Source: Acinetobacter guillouiae CIP 63.46
GTDB taxonomy: Bacteria; Pseudomonadota; Gammaproteobacteria; Pseudomonadales; Moraxellaceae
Assembly (NCBI RefSeq): GCF_000368145.1
Contig: NZ_KB849283.1
Coordinates: 1,390,324-1,454,323, forward strand
Direction: 5' to 3'
DNA: 64,000 nt
Shown here: one piece after another, positions 1-7,868 of the stretch
Layout: each line of letters begins with the position of its first letter
Numbering within the stretch: the stretch's first letter is position 1
Translations under genes and position numbers: made by a program
Notes under the pieces: model-generated
The model's database searches: none
Seen by the model: the letters and a program-made list of their open reading frames with translations, nothing else
Told to the model about the DNA's origin: nothing

Positions 1-237
1 ATTTTGCTTAGTTAACGCATAGGTTCAGATAATAATAACAATAAAGAAAATGGAGCTGAGCTGTATGGCAACACAGCTCATAAAAAGGGGAAAACAATAA
101 CATTAGGGAAAAGCCAAGGTGTATTTGGGGAACACTTTGGCTTTTTTCTTATTTAAAAAATCACGTTTGATTTAAATTTTAATTTCAAGATAGGTAATTT
201 AAGCAAAAAGCTAAGCGACGAAAAAATTCATAGATCT
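1..237 (+). ncRNA. Candidate structured RNA or terminator region (two hairpins)
   Basis: No protein gene is visible here. There is a perfect 8-bp hairpin (57-64 with 73-80, loop ATGGCAAC), then an 11-bp hairpin with one G-T pair (111-121 with 133-143) followed by TTTTTTCTT, a classic intrinsic terminator on the + strand. A possible promoter precedes them: TTGCTT at 4-9 and GATAAT at 28-33, spacing 18. This would give a transcript of about 110 nt. The same two-hairpin order recurs at about 1955-2062. Alternatively this is only the 3' end of a gene left of the window. The terminator itself is fairly certain; the RNA gene is an inference. Confidence 0.4.
111..151 (+). terminator. Intrinsic terminator
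   Basis: Stem 111-121 pairs with 133-143 (11 bp, one G-T wobble), loop of 11 nt, followed by a T-run at 142-147. It would end rightward transcription coming from outside the window or from the candidate small RNA at about 40-150. Confidence 0.75.
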
Positions 238-1125
238 TTATTCATGGGCAAAATTTTGCGAAAACTTCTCCTTACACCACTGTTTGACTTCATTCACAAT
301 AAAATCAGCATCTGGCAAAGTTAAAAAATAGTAATTCCATGCCGTTTCAACACACGGCGATACAATTTTCAGCCGTCCTTGTTGTAAATCATTGGCAATC
401 GAAATGCGGCTTAATAATGCAATCCCCTGCCCAGACAATACAGCCTGAATTGCATGACTTTCTTGCGTATAAAATACCTGCGCTTGCCCTGCTTGAATAT
501 GTAAGCCTTGTTTTTCAAACCATTTCTGCCAATTGACTCGATTTGGACAGTATTCATCTCCCCAGGTAAAGTGAATCAATGGTGCAGTCATCCAGTTCAT
601 AGTTGCAATATCCAAAGAGGGATGCCCGACAGCTACATATTCATCAACTGCTAATAATTCTGTATCAACATCTTGATAGCCCCCTGAACCATACCGAATC
701 GCTAAATCATAGAGACCGGAAGTCATATTAACGAGGTCATAACTTGCATGTACCCGAAACATAATATTGGGAAAGCGACTTTGTAACTCTGGCAAATAGG
801 GAATAATCCACTCACTTGCAAACGATGGTGTTGTGGTAATGGTCAATAATCTTTGTTTATTTTGCTCTAGTTGAAACAAAGCCGTTTGAATCTGCCCAAA
901 ACCTGATTGCACATGCTTAAGTAAATACTCTCCTTCTGGCGTCAGGCTGATCGAGCGTGTACGCCGCTCGAATAATTGAATATTCAATTGCTGTTCCAGC
1001 TTCTTGATACGATGGCTTAAGGCGGTAGCTGTTAAAAACAATTGGACTGCTGCTTTTTTAAAGCTGAGTTGTTCAGCAACATACTGAAAGGCCAACAACT
1101 GCTCCAAGGAATTATGCAAAACCAC
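238..1125 (-). CDS. LysR-family transcriptional regulator
   Basis: LysR-type DNA-binding regulator. The first 60 or so residues form the winged helix-turn-helix (LEQLLAFQYVAEQLSFKKAA, then a region ending in LFERRTRSISLTPEGEYLL), and the rest is a periplasmic-binding-like effector domain. Length (about 295 aa) is normal for the family. No ATG is available near the start: the frame offers TTG at 1128, GTG at 1125 and TTG at 1119. GTG at 1125 is chosen because GGTGAT lies 5 nt upstream. It is divergent from the azoreductase gene at 1243, so by the usual LysR pattern it probably controls that gene and itself from the shared 117-bp gap. The effector is unknown. Confidence 0.9.
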   Translation of the reverse strand: MVLHNSLEQLLAFQYVAEQLSFKKAAVQLFLTATALSHRIKKLEQQLNIQLFERRTRSISLTPEGEYLLKHVQSGFGQIQTALFQLEQNKQRLLTITTTPSFASEWIIPYLPELQSRFPNIMFRVHASYDLVNMTSGLYDLAIRYGSGGYQDVDTELLAVDEYVAVGHPSLDIATMNWMTAPLIHFTWGDEYCPNRVNWQKWFEKQGLHIQAGQAQVFYTQESHAIQAVLSGQGIALLSRISIANDLQQGRLKIVSPCVETAWNYYFLTLPDADFIVNEVKQWCKEKFSQNFAHE

Positions 1126-1242
1126 CAAAGATCACCGTGTAAAATATAAATGAATTATATTCAGTTATAACATGTATTTTTATCGTTTGTTGTTTTTTTC
1201 ATATTCTATAAAAATCAATTTGAACAAACAACAAATTGAGTA

Positions 1243-1905
1243 ATGATCATGGCAAATATACTAAAAATAGATACTAGTTTAAGAACAGGTATTTCAGGTA
1301 CGCACCCACATGGTTCTTTAAGCCGACGCTTAACCGCATTATTTATTGATCAATGGAATGAAATTGATTCATCTGTACAAGTTAAACATCGTGATTTAGG
1401 TCAAAACCCACCGCCTTATATTGATGAAGAGTGGATCATTTCTGAATTTGGCTATGCAGAATCTGAAGAAAAGGCGCAACAACGCTTACAACTGAGTAAT
1501 GAATTTATCGAGGAATTGCACTGGGCAGATATTATTGTGCTTGGTGTGCCAATGTATAACTTTGGCACACCTGCACATTTAAAGGCCTATATTGATCACA
1601 TCGTGAGAATGAATAAAACCTACACATTTGATCTCAGCAAAGAACAACCTTACTCAGGGCTGTTAGATCATCAAAAAACCATGATTATCCTTTCTGCCCG
1701 TGGTGGGCATGACTTTGATGCAGTTGATGCGCCATTTCCCAATCATGCTGAACCCGCAATCAAAACAGCATTCAATTTTATTGGTATCGAAAAATTTCAT
1801 GAAATTGCAATTGAGTATCAGGAATTTGGTGGCGAGTTGTTAGCACAATCGATCCAAGCAGCAGAACAGAAAACCATTGCACTTGTTCAAGAGCTGCAAC
1901 ATTAA
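1243..1905 (+). CDS. azoR: FMN-dependent NADH-azoreductase (flavodoxin-fold NAD(P)H oxidoreductase)
   Basis: Cytoplasmic flavoprotein expected to reduce quinones and azo compounds with NAD(P)H via FMN. The N-terminus shows the flavin-phosphate loop region (KIDTSLRTG...SLSRRL). The middle carries VPMYNFGTPAHLKAYIDHIV, a family signature, and LSARGGHDF near residue 147 matches the second FMN-binding loop. At 220 aa it is slightly longer than typical AzoR (about 200). Two in-frame ATGs (1243 and 1249) are possible starts and neither has a strong ribosome binding site. It is divergent from a LysR regulator, a common arrangement for stress-inducible reductases. The family is clear; the physiological substrate cannot be told from sequence. 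Confidence 0.88.
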   Translation: MIMANILKIDTSLRTGISGTHPHGSLSRRLTALFIDQWNEIDSSVQVKHRDLGQNPPPYIDEEWIISEFGYAESEEKAQQRLQLSNEFIEELHWADIIVLGVPMYNFGTPAHLKAYIDHIVRMNKTYTFDLSKEQPYSGLLDHQKTMIILSARGGHDFDAVDAPFPNHAEPAIKTAFNFIGIEKFHEIAIEYQEFGGELLAQSIQAAEQKTIALVQELQH

Positions 1906-1949
1906 CAAAGCTTATTTTCGCAAGCTCTCTTCAATAGTATTCAATCTCC

Positions 1950-2062
1950 AACACAAAAAAAGGAATTGAGCTGTTAGCAACTCAATTCCTATCAAGGGTA
2001 AAACATGAGATAAATGTTAAGACAAGCCAAAGTGCTCATTGCGACACTTTGGCTTGCTTTTC
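1950..2062 (+). ncRNA. Second copy of the two-hairpin element (candidate small RNA or 3' UTR)
   Basis: Hairpin 1 is a perfect 10-bp stem (1961-1970 with 1981-1990). Hairpin 2 is a perfect 12-bp stem (2023-2034 with 2045-2056) followed by CTTTT. Order, spacing and several sequence blocks (GAGCTGT, GCAAC, AAGGG, AAAAC, AAGCCAA, CACTTTGGCT) match the element at about 55-147, in the same orientation. It lies between the convergent azoreductase and ahpF genes. Hairpin 2 can act as a terminator for the azoreductase transcript. Whether an independent RNA is made is an inference; only a weak promoter (TAGTAT at 1935-1940) is seen. Confidence 0.4.
2023..2061 (+). terminator. Terminator hairpin between azoreductase and ahpF
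   Basis: Perfect 12-bp stem (2023-2034 / 2045-2056) with a 10-nt loop, followed on the + strand by CTTTT. It sits 118 nt past the azoreductase stop and 22 nt past the ahpF stop on the other strand, so it may serve both convergent genes, though only the + side has a T tract. Confidence 0.7.
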
Positions 2063-2082
2063 AACGTGCAATCATCGAAAGA

Positions 2083-3648
2083 TTATTGACCTGAACGAAT
2101 GATGTAATCGAATGCAGATAAAGACGCTTTTGCACCCTCACCAGCTGCAATAATGATTTGTTTATAAGGCACTGTTGTACAGTCACCCGCAGCAAATACA
2201 CCTTTTACATTGGTTTCATTACGATCATTCACCACAATTTCATTACGGTTTGAAAGTTCTACAGCAGTTGCTTTTAAGAAATCTGTGTTTGGTAATAAAC
2301 CAATTTGTACAAAGATTCCCGCAAGTTCAATAGTATGCAGTTCGTCTGTTGCACGGTCTTTATACTTCAACCCTGTCACAATCGAACCATCACCAATCAC
2401 TTCTGTAGAGAGTGCATTCAAAATCACCGTGGTATTTGGCAAACTATTCAATTTATCTTGAAGCACTTGGTCAGCACGAAGTTGAGTATCAAACTCGATC
2501 AATGTGACATGTTCAACAATACCTGCAAGATCAATTGCGGCCTCTACACCTGAGTTACCCCCACCAATCACGGCAACCTTTTTGCCTTTAAATAATGGAC
2601 CATCACAGTGTGGGCAATACGCAACACCACGTGTTTTGTACTCTTTCTCACCAGGTACATTCATCTCTCTCCAACGTGCACCTGTAGATAAGATGACCGT
2701 TTTCGATTCAAGTTTTGCACCATTTTCCAGTTCAACTTCAACTAAGCCATTAGTTGTTTGATCAGCACCAACAATGTTTTTCACTTTTTGTAAGTTCATA
2801 ATGTCCACACCGTACTCACGTACATGCGCTTCCATATCTGAACCAAACTTAGGACCTTGTGTTTTTTGTACTGAGATAAAGTTTTCAATATCCATGGTGT
2901 CCATGACCTGACCACCAAAACGCTCAGAAACAATACCTGTGCGAATCCCTTTACGTGCAGCATATACCGCAGATGTTGCACCAGCAGGTCCGCCACCAAT
3001 CACCAATACGTCAAACGCTTCTTTAGCATTCAGCTTTTCAGCATCTTTAGCCGCAGCACCGCTGTCCAATTTCGCAACGATTTCTTCTAAAGTCATACGA
3101 CCTTGACCAATATGTTCGCCATTTTGGAAAACCATAGGTACAGCCAAGATTTTGCGTTCTTCAACTTCATCTTGGAAGAATGCACCATCGATCATGGTCG
3201 CTGTAGTGCCTGGATTATTAATTGCAATCAAGTTAAGTGCTTGAACAACATCTGGGCAGTTGTGACAGCTTAAAGAAACAAATACATCAAAATTTGCACT
3301 CAGGTTTAAACCTTTAACTTGAGCTAAGATTTCATCAGAAACTTTTGGCGCATAACCTGATACTTGTAATAAAGCTAAAATTAACGAGGTAAACTCATGC
3401 CCCATCGGTAAACCAGCAAAGAATACACGAGGTTGTTCACCTACTTTTGCAATACCAAAGCTCGGTTTACGATCATTCTGACCATCGAAACGTGCAGTCA
3501 CTTGATCTGACAGTGCAGCAATTTCAGTCACCAATTCTTTAATTTTGTCTGACTTATCAGAACCATTTAAAGAAGCAACAATTTCAATTGGGCTCTCAAG
3601 ACGCTCTAACAATGTTTTTAATTGAGCAGAAGTATTTGTATCTAACAT
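2083..3648 (-). CDS. ahpF: Alkyl hydroperoxide reductase subunit F
   Basis: NADH-dependent flavoprotein disulfide reductase that recharges the peroxiredoxin AhpC. It has the full AhpF layout: an N-terminal double thioredoxin fold with CHNC (Cys128, Cys131), an FAD Rossmann motif [10 protein letters not shown] near residue 218, the CPHC redox centre (Cys345, Cys348), and a NAD-binding motif [10 protein letters not shown]. With the ATG at 3648 the protein is 521 aa, matching E. coli AhpF; the longer frame starts at TTG 3663 and is rejected because GGAG lies 9 nt upstream of the ATG. ahpC is not adjacent, so the partner must be elsewhere. The upstream region holds an AT-rich palindrome (3698-3714) but no convincing OxyR site. 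Confidence 0.97.
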   Translation of the reverse strand: MLDTNTSAQLKTLLERLESPIEIVASLNGSDKSDKIKELVTEIAALSDQVTARFDGQNDRKPSFGIAKVGEQPRVFFAGLPMGHEFTSLILALLQVSGYAPKVSDEILAQVKGLNLSANFDVFVSLSCHNCPDVVQALNLIAINNPGTTATMIDGAFFQDEVEERKILAVPMVFQNGEHIGQGRMTLEEIVAKLDSGAAAKDAEKLNAKEAFDVLVIGGGPAGATSAVYAARKGIRTGIVSERFGGQVMDTMDIENFISVQKTQGPKFGSDMEAHVREYGVDIMNLQKVKNIVGADQTTNGLVEVELENGAKLESKTVILSTGARWREMNVPGEKEYKTRGVAYCPHCDGPLFKGKKVAVIGGGNSGVEAAIDLAGIVEHVTLIEFDTQLRADQVLQDKLNSLPNTTVILNALSTEVIGDGSIVTGLKYKDRATDELHTIELAGIFVQIGLLPNTDFLKATAVELSNRNEIVVNDRNETNVKGVFAAGDCTTVPYKQIIIAAGEGAKASLSAFDYIIRSGQ

Positions 3649-4056
3649 GCTAACAATCTCCAAGGGAGTAAATTTCTTTCGTTGAATGTATATTACGTCT
3701 ATTTAAAAAATAGATAAAACAGTTTGTTTTTATTAAATCAATCGGTTTTTTAGTTTAACAAAAATCAACGACTTTCTCATCAGCATATCCCCCTATTCTC
3801 AAATTTAAATTCTTTAATGCTGGTATATATATGGGCATTGACTAGAAAATCAATAGACACCCCCCGACTTCCTCGAAACTTAAAATTAGATTAATTTTCA
3901 ACAAAAATAATATTTCTTCGACCATCTCTCTACAAAAATTCATGCGCAGCCAAGCCACAAAGTTTTAAGCTAAATTTATGTTGTGGTTTCTCCAATTAAG
4001 TACAACAAGGTGTACTTATTCACAATTCCTGAATAAATAAGTGAAGAGGTAAAACA
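3649..4056. promoter_or_regulatory. Divergent intergenic region ahpF / thioredoxin-fold gene
   Basis: About 400 bp without a gene. It holds a palindrome TCTATTT-AAA-AAATAGA (3698-3714) about 50 bp upstream of ahpF, an ATTGA/TCAAT repeat (3837-3841 / 3850-3854), and an inverted repeat AAGTAC/GTACTT (3998-4003 / 4012-4017) 40 bp upstream of the rightward gene. Any of these could be operator sites. No protein-coding remnant was recognised. Confidence 0.4.
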
Positions 4057-4677
4057 ATGAAAATAGAGTTCGTATTCGATATCGTCTATCCAATGAGTTA
4101 TGTGGCGTTTGAAAAACTCAAACAACATTGGAATCAACCCATGGCGAAAAAAATCGAATTATTACCTGTGCAAGTTTTACCAGAAATTCCAGAACAAGGC
4201 TTAGATGTTTATCAATACCTAACTGAAAGATATGGAACCAAAGAAGCCAATCGTAAACTTGATATGGCAAAATTTGCTGCCTATAGTCAAGATTTAACCG
4301 TGGATATTGAGCATATGAAGCGTATGCCCAATAGTCGCTTAGCCCATCAGGCGATATTGGCTTTAGATAATATCTTTGACCAATTCGCATTAACGCAGGC
4401 TTTATTCCATGCCATATTCGCCCATGGTAAAGACATTGCCAACCCTGAAGTGCTGAAACAAATCATTGAAGGTATGGGCTTGGATGGTACGAAAGTTCTA
4501 CGTTCTATTCAACATAAGGAAATCGCAGACAAACAAACTGAGATTACTCATTATGTACAAGGTTTCGGTAAACACCCTACCCCCTACTATATTGTGGATG
4601 GTGAAATTTGGGATAAAACCTTTGATACCTTAGAACTGAAAGATCTGATTACCAACCGAGCGAAAGATGTCGCTTAG
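4057..4677 (+). CDS. DsbA/FrnE-like thioredoxin-fold protein with degenerate active site
   Basis: 206-aa protein of the DsbA / 2-hydroxychromene-2-carboxylate isomerase superfamily. The N-terminus (FVFDIVYPMSYVAFEKLKQ) aligns with the strand and active-site loop of FrnE-type proteins, where CPWC would be expected; here residues 11-14 are YPMS, so both redox cysteines are absent. A helical insert follows, and the cis-proline loop is preserved near the C-terminus (KHPTPYYIVDGEIW). It cannot be a dithiol oxidase. It may be a glutathione-dependent isomerase or transferase, or a binding protein, although Tyr11 also differs from the serine of kappa-class enzymes. No signal peptide, so cytoplasmic. 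The start is the ATG preceded by GAAGAGGT. It has its own terminator. Confidence 0.75.
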   Translation: MKIEFVFDIVYPMSYVAFEKLKQHWNQPMAKKIELLPVQVLPEIPEQGLDVYQYLTERYGTKEANRKLDMAKFAAYSQDLTVDIEHMKRMPNSRLAHQAILALDNIFDQFALTQALFHAIFAHGKDIANPEVLKQIIEGMGLDGTKVLRSIQHKEIADKQTEITHYVQGFGKHPTPYYIVDGEIWDKTFDTLELKDLITNRAKDVA

Positions 4678-4704
4678 GACAACGAGATTTAATTTTACAG
4701 CAAT

Positions 4705-4741
4705 AAAAAAGCACTTTTGTGATTAGCAAAAGTGCTTTTTT
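4705..4741. terminator. Bidirectional intrinsic terminator
   Basis: Perfect 15-bp stem (4705-4719 with 4727-4741, loop TGATTAG) with A-tract and T-tract flanks. It lies between the convergent thioredoxin-fold gene and the TelA cassette and can stop transcription both ways. Confidence 0.9.
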
Positions 4742-4780
4742 ATCAAGATTTTTACAAAGTATAAGCTTTGTAGCGTTGCA

Positions 4781-5698
4781 CTAACCGATACGATGACCAA
4801 TTCGGTGTAAACGTTTGGCAATTCGACTTGCCACCCAATAAATCATCAAGCTAAAAAATAAACTGAGTGCTGAAATTCCCCATAAAACCTTTTCAACAAT
4901 GTTCGACCAAAAGCTTGCACGACTCACTTGCGCTTCAACACCTTGCGCAATCGGGGAAAGCGCTCGATTAAATACCTGATGTTGAATTGTCCATAATTGC
5001 TCAGGTTTAAAGCCATATTCTAAAAAGCGCGAATCGGATTGCTCCGCTTTAATCAATTTTTCTGTGTAAACCGTAGCCACAACCTTATCAACAGGTTTAT
5101 GCATCAACGCAGTTTGTGCCAATAAATAGCTTTGTACTGTTTCAGGCGCATCCGATCTTTGCAGATATTGATAAATATCGCTTTGCTGAATGTTTTGATC
5201 ATACTTTATAAATGATTTTAACTCTTTGTCTTCATCATCTTTAAGATCATATTGCACATAAGTCAAACCAGACCATAGCACAATCAAGGATAACAGCCAT
5301 GCAACAAATTTAAGGATAAAAGATTGAAAGCGCACTTTAAAAAAGCGAATTTTTTTTAATACAGCAACAATAATAAATGCGCCAATAAAAGACACAATTA
5401 ATTTTAAGATCAACCAGCCAAACCATGACAATGCATTCATCAGGTAGTCTGGTTGATAAATATATTCTCTTAACTGCTGATCTAGAATATATGGCAAGTG
5501 TAATTGATGAACCTGTTGAGCTACACCAAACAAGTTAAAAACCAATTCCTGTTGAAAAAAAACAGAAACTAAACTTGCGATACCTACAGAGGATAAAACC
5601 ACAGCCGAAACCATCAAATTCCGTTTTCGATGCTGAAGTATTTTTAATCCATGTTCGATCTGTTGAATATCTACAGGATATTGAGTTTTTTCAGTCAA
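4781..5698 (-). CDS. Membrane protein of the TelA cassette (unknown function)
   Basis: 305-aa protein that I do not recognise at family level. Hydrophobic stretches at about residues 29-50, 88-110, 125-147 and 268-290 suggest four membrane helices. A charged segment of about 120 residues between the third and fourth could form an extra-membrane domain. The C-terminus is basic (SRIAKRLHRIGHRIG). The frame starts at TTG (5698) with AAAGG just upstream; the first internal ATG is residue 30, inside the first helix, so the TTG start is preferred. It is the last gene of a leftward cassette, 45 nt after telA. Co-occurrence suggests it anchors or cooperates with TelA at the membrane (inference). Confidence 0.7.
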   Translation of the reverse strand: MTEKTQYPVDIQQIEHGLKILQHRKRNLMVSAVVLSSVGIASLVSVFFQQELVFNLFGVAQQVHQLHLPYILDQQLREYIYQPDYLMNALSWFGWLILKLIVSFIGAFIIVAVLKKIRFFKVRFQSFILKFVAWLLSLIVLWSGLTYVQYDLKDDEDKELKSFIKYDQNIQQSDIYQYLQRSDAPETVQSYLLAQTALMHKPVDKVVATVYTEKLIKAEQSDSRFLEYGFKPEQLWTIQHQVFNRALSPIAQGVEAQVSRASFWSNIVEKVLWGISALSLFFSLMIYWVASRIAKRLHRIGHRIG

Positions 5699-5743
5699 CC
5701 TTTACACCTTTAGATGAGATTGTGCCAAGATTTAAGCTTTGGC

Positions 5744-6868
5744 TTAGGATTGATGCGTACTGGTATCTAATACCAACTGTTGTAAATTCGATTGAAGCGC
5801 TTTAATCCGAGTCGAAGCCTCTTCACGTTTTTGCATGCCCTCTTTCTGAATTTGAATGACATCATTTACAGTTTTAATCAGGGTATTTTGAACATGTTCA
5901 AGCGTTTCAATATCAATCACTGAACGTTGATTGGCTTTGGCAGTATCCACAGAATTTTGATGAAGTAAATCTGCATTACGTTTTAATAGCTCATTGGTTG
6001 CATCATCAATCGTGTTGGCAAGTTGTACACTATTACGTTGCTCATTTAGAGAAATCGCCAAGCTGATCTGGTTTTTCCATGCGGGTAAAGTAATATTTTT
6101 AATCGCATAAAATTTATCGACCAACATCATATTATTGGATTGAATAATACGAATCATCGGTAAGGTTTGCATTGCAGATTGTTGCAAGACTTGTAAATCA
6201 CTGACCCGCTTTTCTAGATTGTTGGCTAAATGATTAAGGTCATAAACACGCTGATTGGTTTTAGGATCTTGCTCTTGCTGAGATAAAGTCGCAATTTCTT
6301 GCTGCACTTCTACTTGCTTGATTCGTCCTGCGGCAATATAAATACCCAGTTGTCGATATTCTTCTTGTACCCCATTAAACATTCGATCTAATGTATCTAC
6401 TCGCGCCTTTAAACCTGTTTGCGATGTTTCAATTTCTTTGACCAATGAATCTATTTGCTCTTTGGTGGTATTAAAATGTTGATCGAAATTTTGCTTAGCA
6501 CCTTTAAACTTACTGAGTATGCTTCCAATAAATCCTGAGTTTTTCGATTGATTCAAAATGCTGGATGTATTCAATTGCTGAGCAACTTGCACAACTTCAT
6601 TTAATTTTTGCCCAGTCACATCTAGGTCTTTATTTTTGACTAAGTTGAGTAATTCATCTGTATATGTGGATGTTTTGGTCGCAATATTTTTACCATATTC
6701 AGCAACGGATGCATGATTAATATTGGCCAAGTCTTTATGCGCATTTACAACCTCATTAAAATCCTCAGTATTTAAGCCTATTTCTTTCAAATTCAATTGT
6801 TCAAACTTCTGCAATTCCAACGGCGTATTGGATTGTTCAGTTAATGCTTGATGATTCGAATCGCTCAT
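5744..6868 (-). CDS. TelA-family toxic anion resistance protein
   Basis: 374-aa coiled-coil-rich protein of the TelA/KlaA family, named for plasmid tellurite resistance; its biochemical role is unsettled and chromosomal copies are often tied to envelope stress. It shows the family core: a central helical region with FNTTKEQIDSLVKEIE, then LEKRVSDLQVLQQSAMQTLP followed by MIRIIQSNNMMLVDKFYAI and LPAWKNQISLAI. The ATG at 6868 has AGGAT upstream. The preceding gene stops 9 nt before it and encodes a shorter relative, so the two are co-expressed. No signal peptide or membrane helix is seen, so it is cytoplasmic or peripheral. The family is certain; a role in tellurite resistance here is unproven. 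Confidence 0.88.
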   Translation of the reverse strand: MSDSNHQALTEQSNTPLELQKFEQLNLKEIGLNTEDFNEVVNAHKDLANINHASVAEYGKNIATKTSTYTDELLNLVKNKDLDVTGQKLNEVVQVAQQLNTSSILNQSKNSGFIGSILSKFKGAKQNFDQHFNTTKEQIDSLVKEIETSQTGLKARVDTLDRMFNGVQEEYRQLGIYIAAGRIKQVEVQQEIATLSQQEQDPKTNQRVYDLNHLANNLEKRVSDLQVLQQSAMQTLPMIRIIQSNNMMLVDKFYAIKNITLPAWKNQISLAISLNEQRNSVQLANTIDDATNELLKRNADLLHQNSVDTAKANQRSVIDIETLEHVQNTLIKTVNDVIQIQKEGMQKREEASTRIKALQSNLQQLVLDTSTHQS

Positions 6869-6877
6869 ACTTGTATC

Positions 6878-7660
6878 CTATTTATTTTCTAATGATTTCT
6901 TTAATGATTGAATTAATTTATCACGACTTTTATCCAGTTCTTCAGTCCTTGTAAAAGAATTCTGCGCACTACTCTGTTTGACATGATATTGCCATGCAGG
7001 AATCAGCACATGCTGAGCTTCATTAAAGCGATCAAGTAAGCTCAATGAAAGTTGTTGTGTTAACTGCATTTGTGCTAACGCAATATCATTACTGGCTTGT
7101 AACGTTTGTAGCGTATTGACTTTCTTAGACAACCGCTCTGCAAAGTTATCCAAGGGATGACGATGTTGTACAAAAGCAGGATATTCATGTAAAAATTCCT
7201 GCGCTGCACGAATATATTTCGCCATTTGCTCTCTTAAACCATTGGCTTGTTGGAATCTTGCTTCCGACTTTTGAATTTCGATTTGTAATCTTTGACTCAA
7301 ATGTTTGGCTTCATCAATTAAACTTTCTAAATCATTTAAATATTTGACTTGCCCGACACTAAACTCCAAATCCAAGCCTAACCATTTTTGTATCGCATTG
7401 AATTTACGTTGATTTAGCTTTTTCTTGGATGCAGATAATTGCTGAATAATTTGTGCAATAATTTGACTCAGCTTTTGCGTCAAACTTGGATCAATGGCTT
7501 TTAACAGTACCGATTGTGCTTGAATCAACTGATCGGCATATAAATTCAGTCGTGTTTGATTGTCGAGTAATGGAACCAAATCATTTCTTTTAATCGAAAG
7601 TAATTCATCAGAACTACATGAGATCTGTTCAAGCGGTGTAAGTACAGTAAATTGCTTCAT
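6878..7660 (-). CDS. TelA-like coiled-coil protein (divergent paralogue)
   Basis: 260-aa mostly helical protein, first gene of the TelA cassette. The C-terminal half follows the TelA core pattern: NFAERLSKKVNTLQTLQASN, then TQQLSLSLLDRFNEAQHVLI and PAWQYHVKQS line up with the neighbour's NLEKRVSDLQVLQQS...LVDKFYAIKNITLPAWKNQI. This suggests a duplicated, diverged TelA paralogue, a reading made by eye. The N-terminal part (residues 40-150) is a long heptad-like helical region rich in Gln and Leu. No signal peptide or membrane segment. It is separated from telA by 9 nt, so the pair probably makes interacting proteins. Confidence 0.65.
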   Translation of the reverse strand: MKQFTVLTPLEQISCSSDELLSIKRNDLVPLLDNQTRLNLYADQLIQAQSVLLKAIDPSLTQKLSQIIAQIIQQLSASKKKLNQRKFNAIQKWLGLDLEFSVGQVKYLNDLESLIDEAKHLSQRLQIEIQKSEARFQQANGLREQMAKYIRAAQEFLHEYPAFVQHRHPLDNFAERLSKKVNTLQTLQASNDIALAQMQLTQQLSLSLLDRFNEAQHVLIPAWQYHVKQSSAQNSFTRTEELDKSRDKLIQSLKKSLENK

Positions 7661-7782
7661 ATCAGTTCAAAATGAATAACTTTTCAATGATTTAAGGGAA
7701 ATCAATCAACAAACCCTTTCTATTTAAAACTTATAATACAAATTAGGAAGAAAGCCCATACAAATAGCAAAAAACATACAGA

Positions 7783-7820
7783 TAGCAAAAAGCCAGTTTT
7801 TATAAACTGGCTTTTTGCTA
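7783..7820 (-). terminator. Intrinsic terminator after the CSLREA gene pair
   Basis: Perfect 17-bp stem (7783-7799 with 7804-7820, loop TTAT) containing the GCC/GGC core and TTTTTGCT runs. It lies 48 nt beyond the stop of the first CSLREA gene in its direction of transcription, and upstream of the TelA cassette, so the two leftward units are separate. Confidence 0.85.
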
Positions 7821-7868
7821 TAACACAATGTGTTAAAAACGATCATTTTATCTGTATTGATTTGACTG

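Noticed and set aside
3698-3714. OxyR-binding site upstream of ahpF
   Set aside because: A palindrome TCTATTT/AAATAGA is present, but the ATAG and CTAT half-sites are in the opposite order and spacing to the OxyR consensus, so no OxyR site is claimed.
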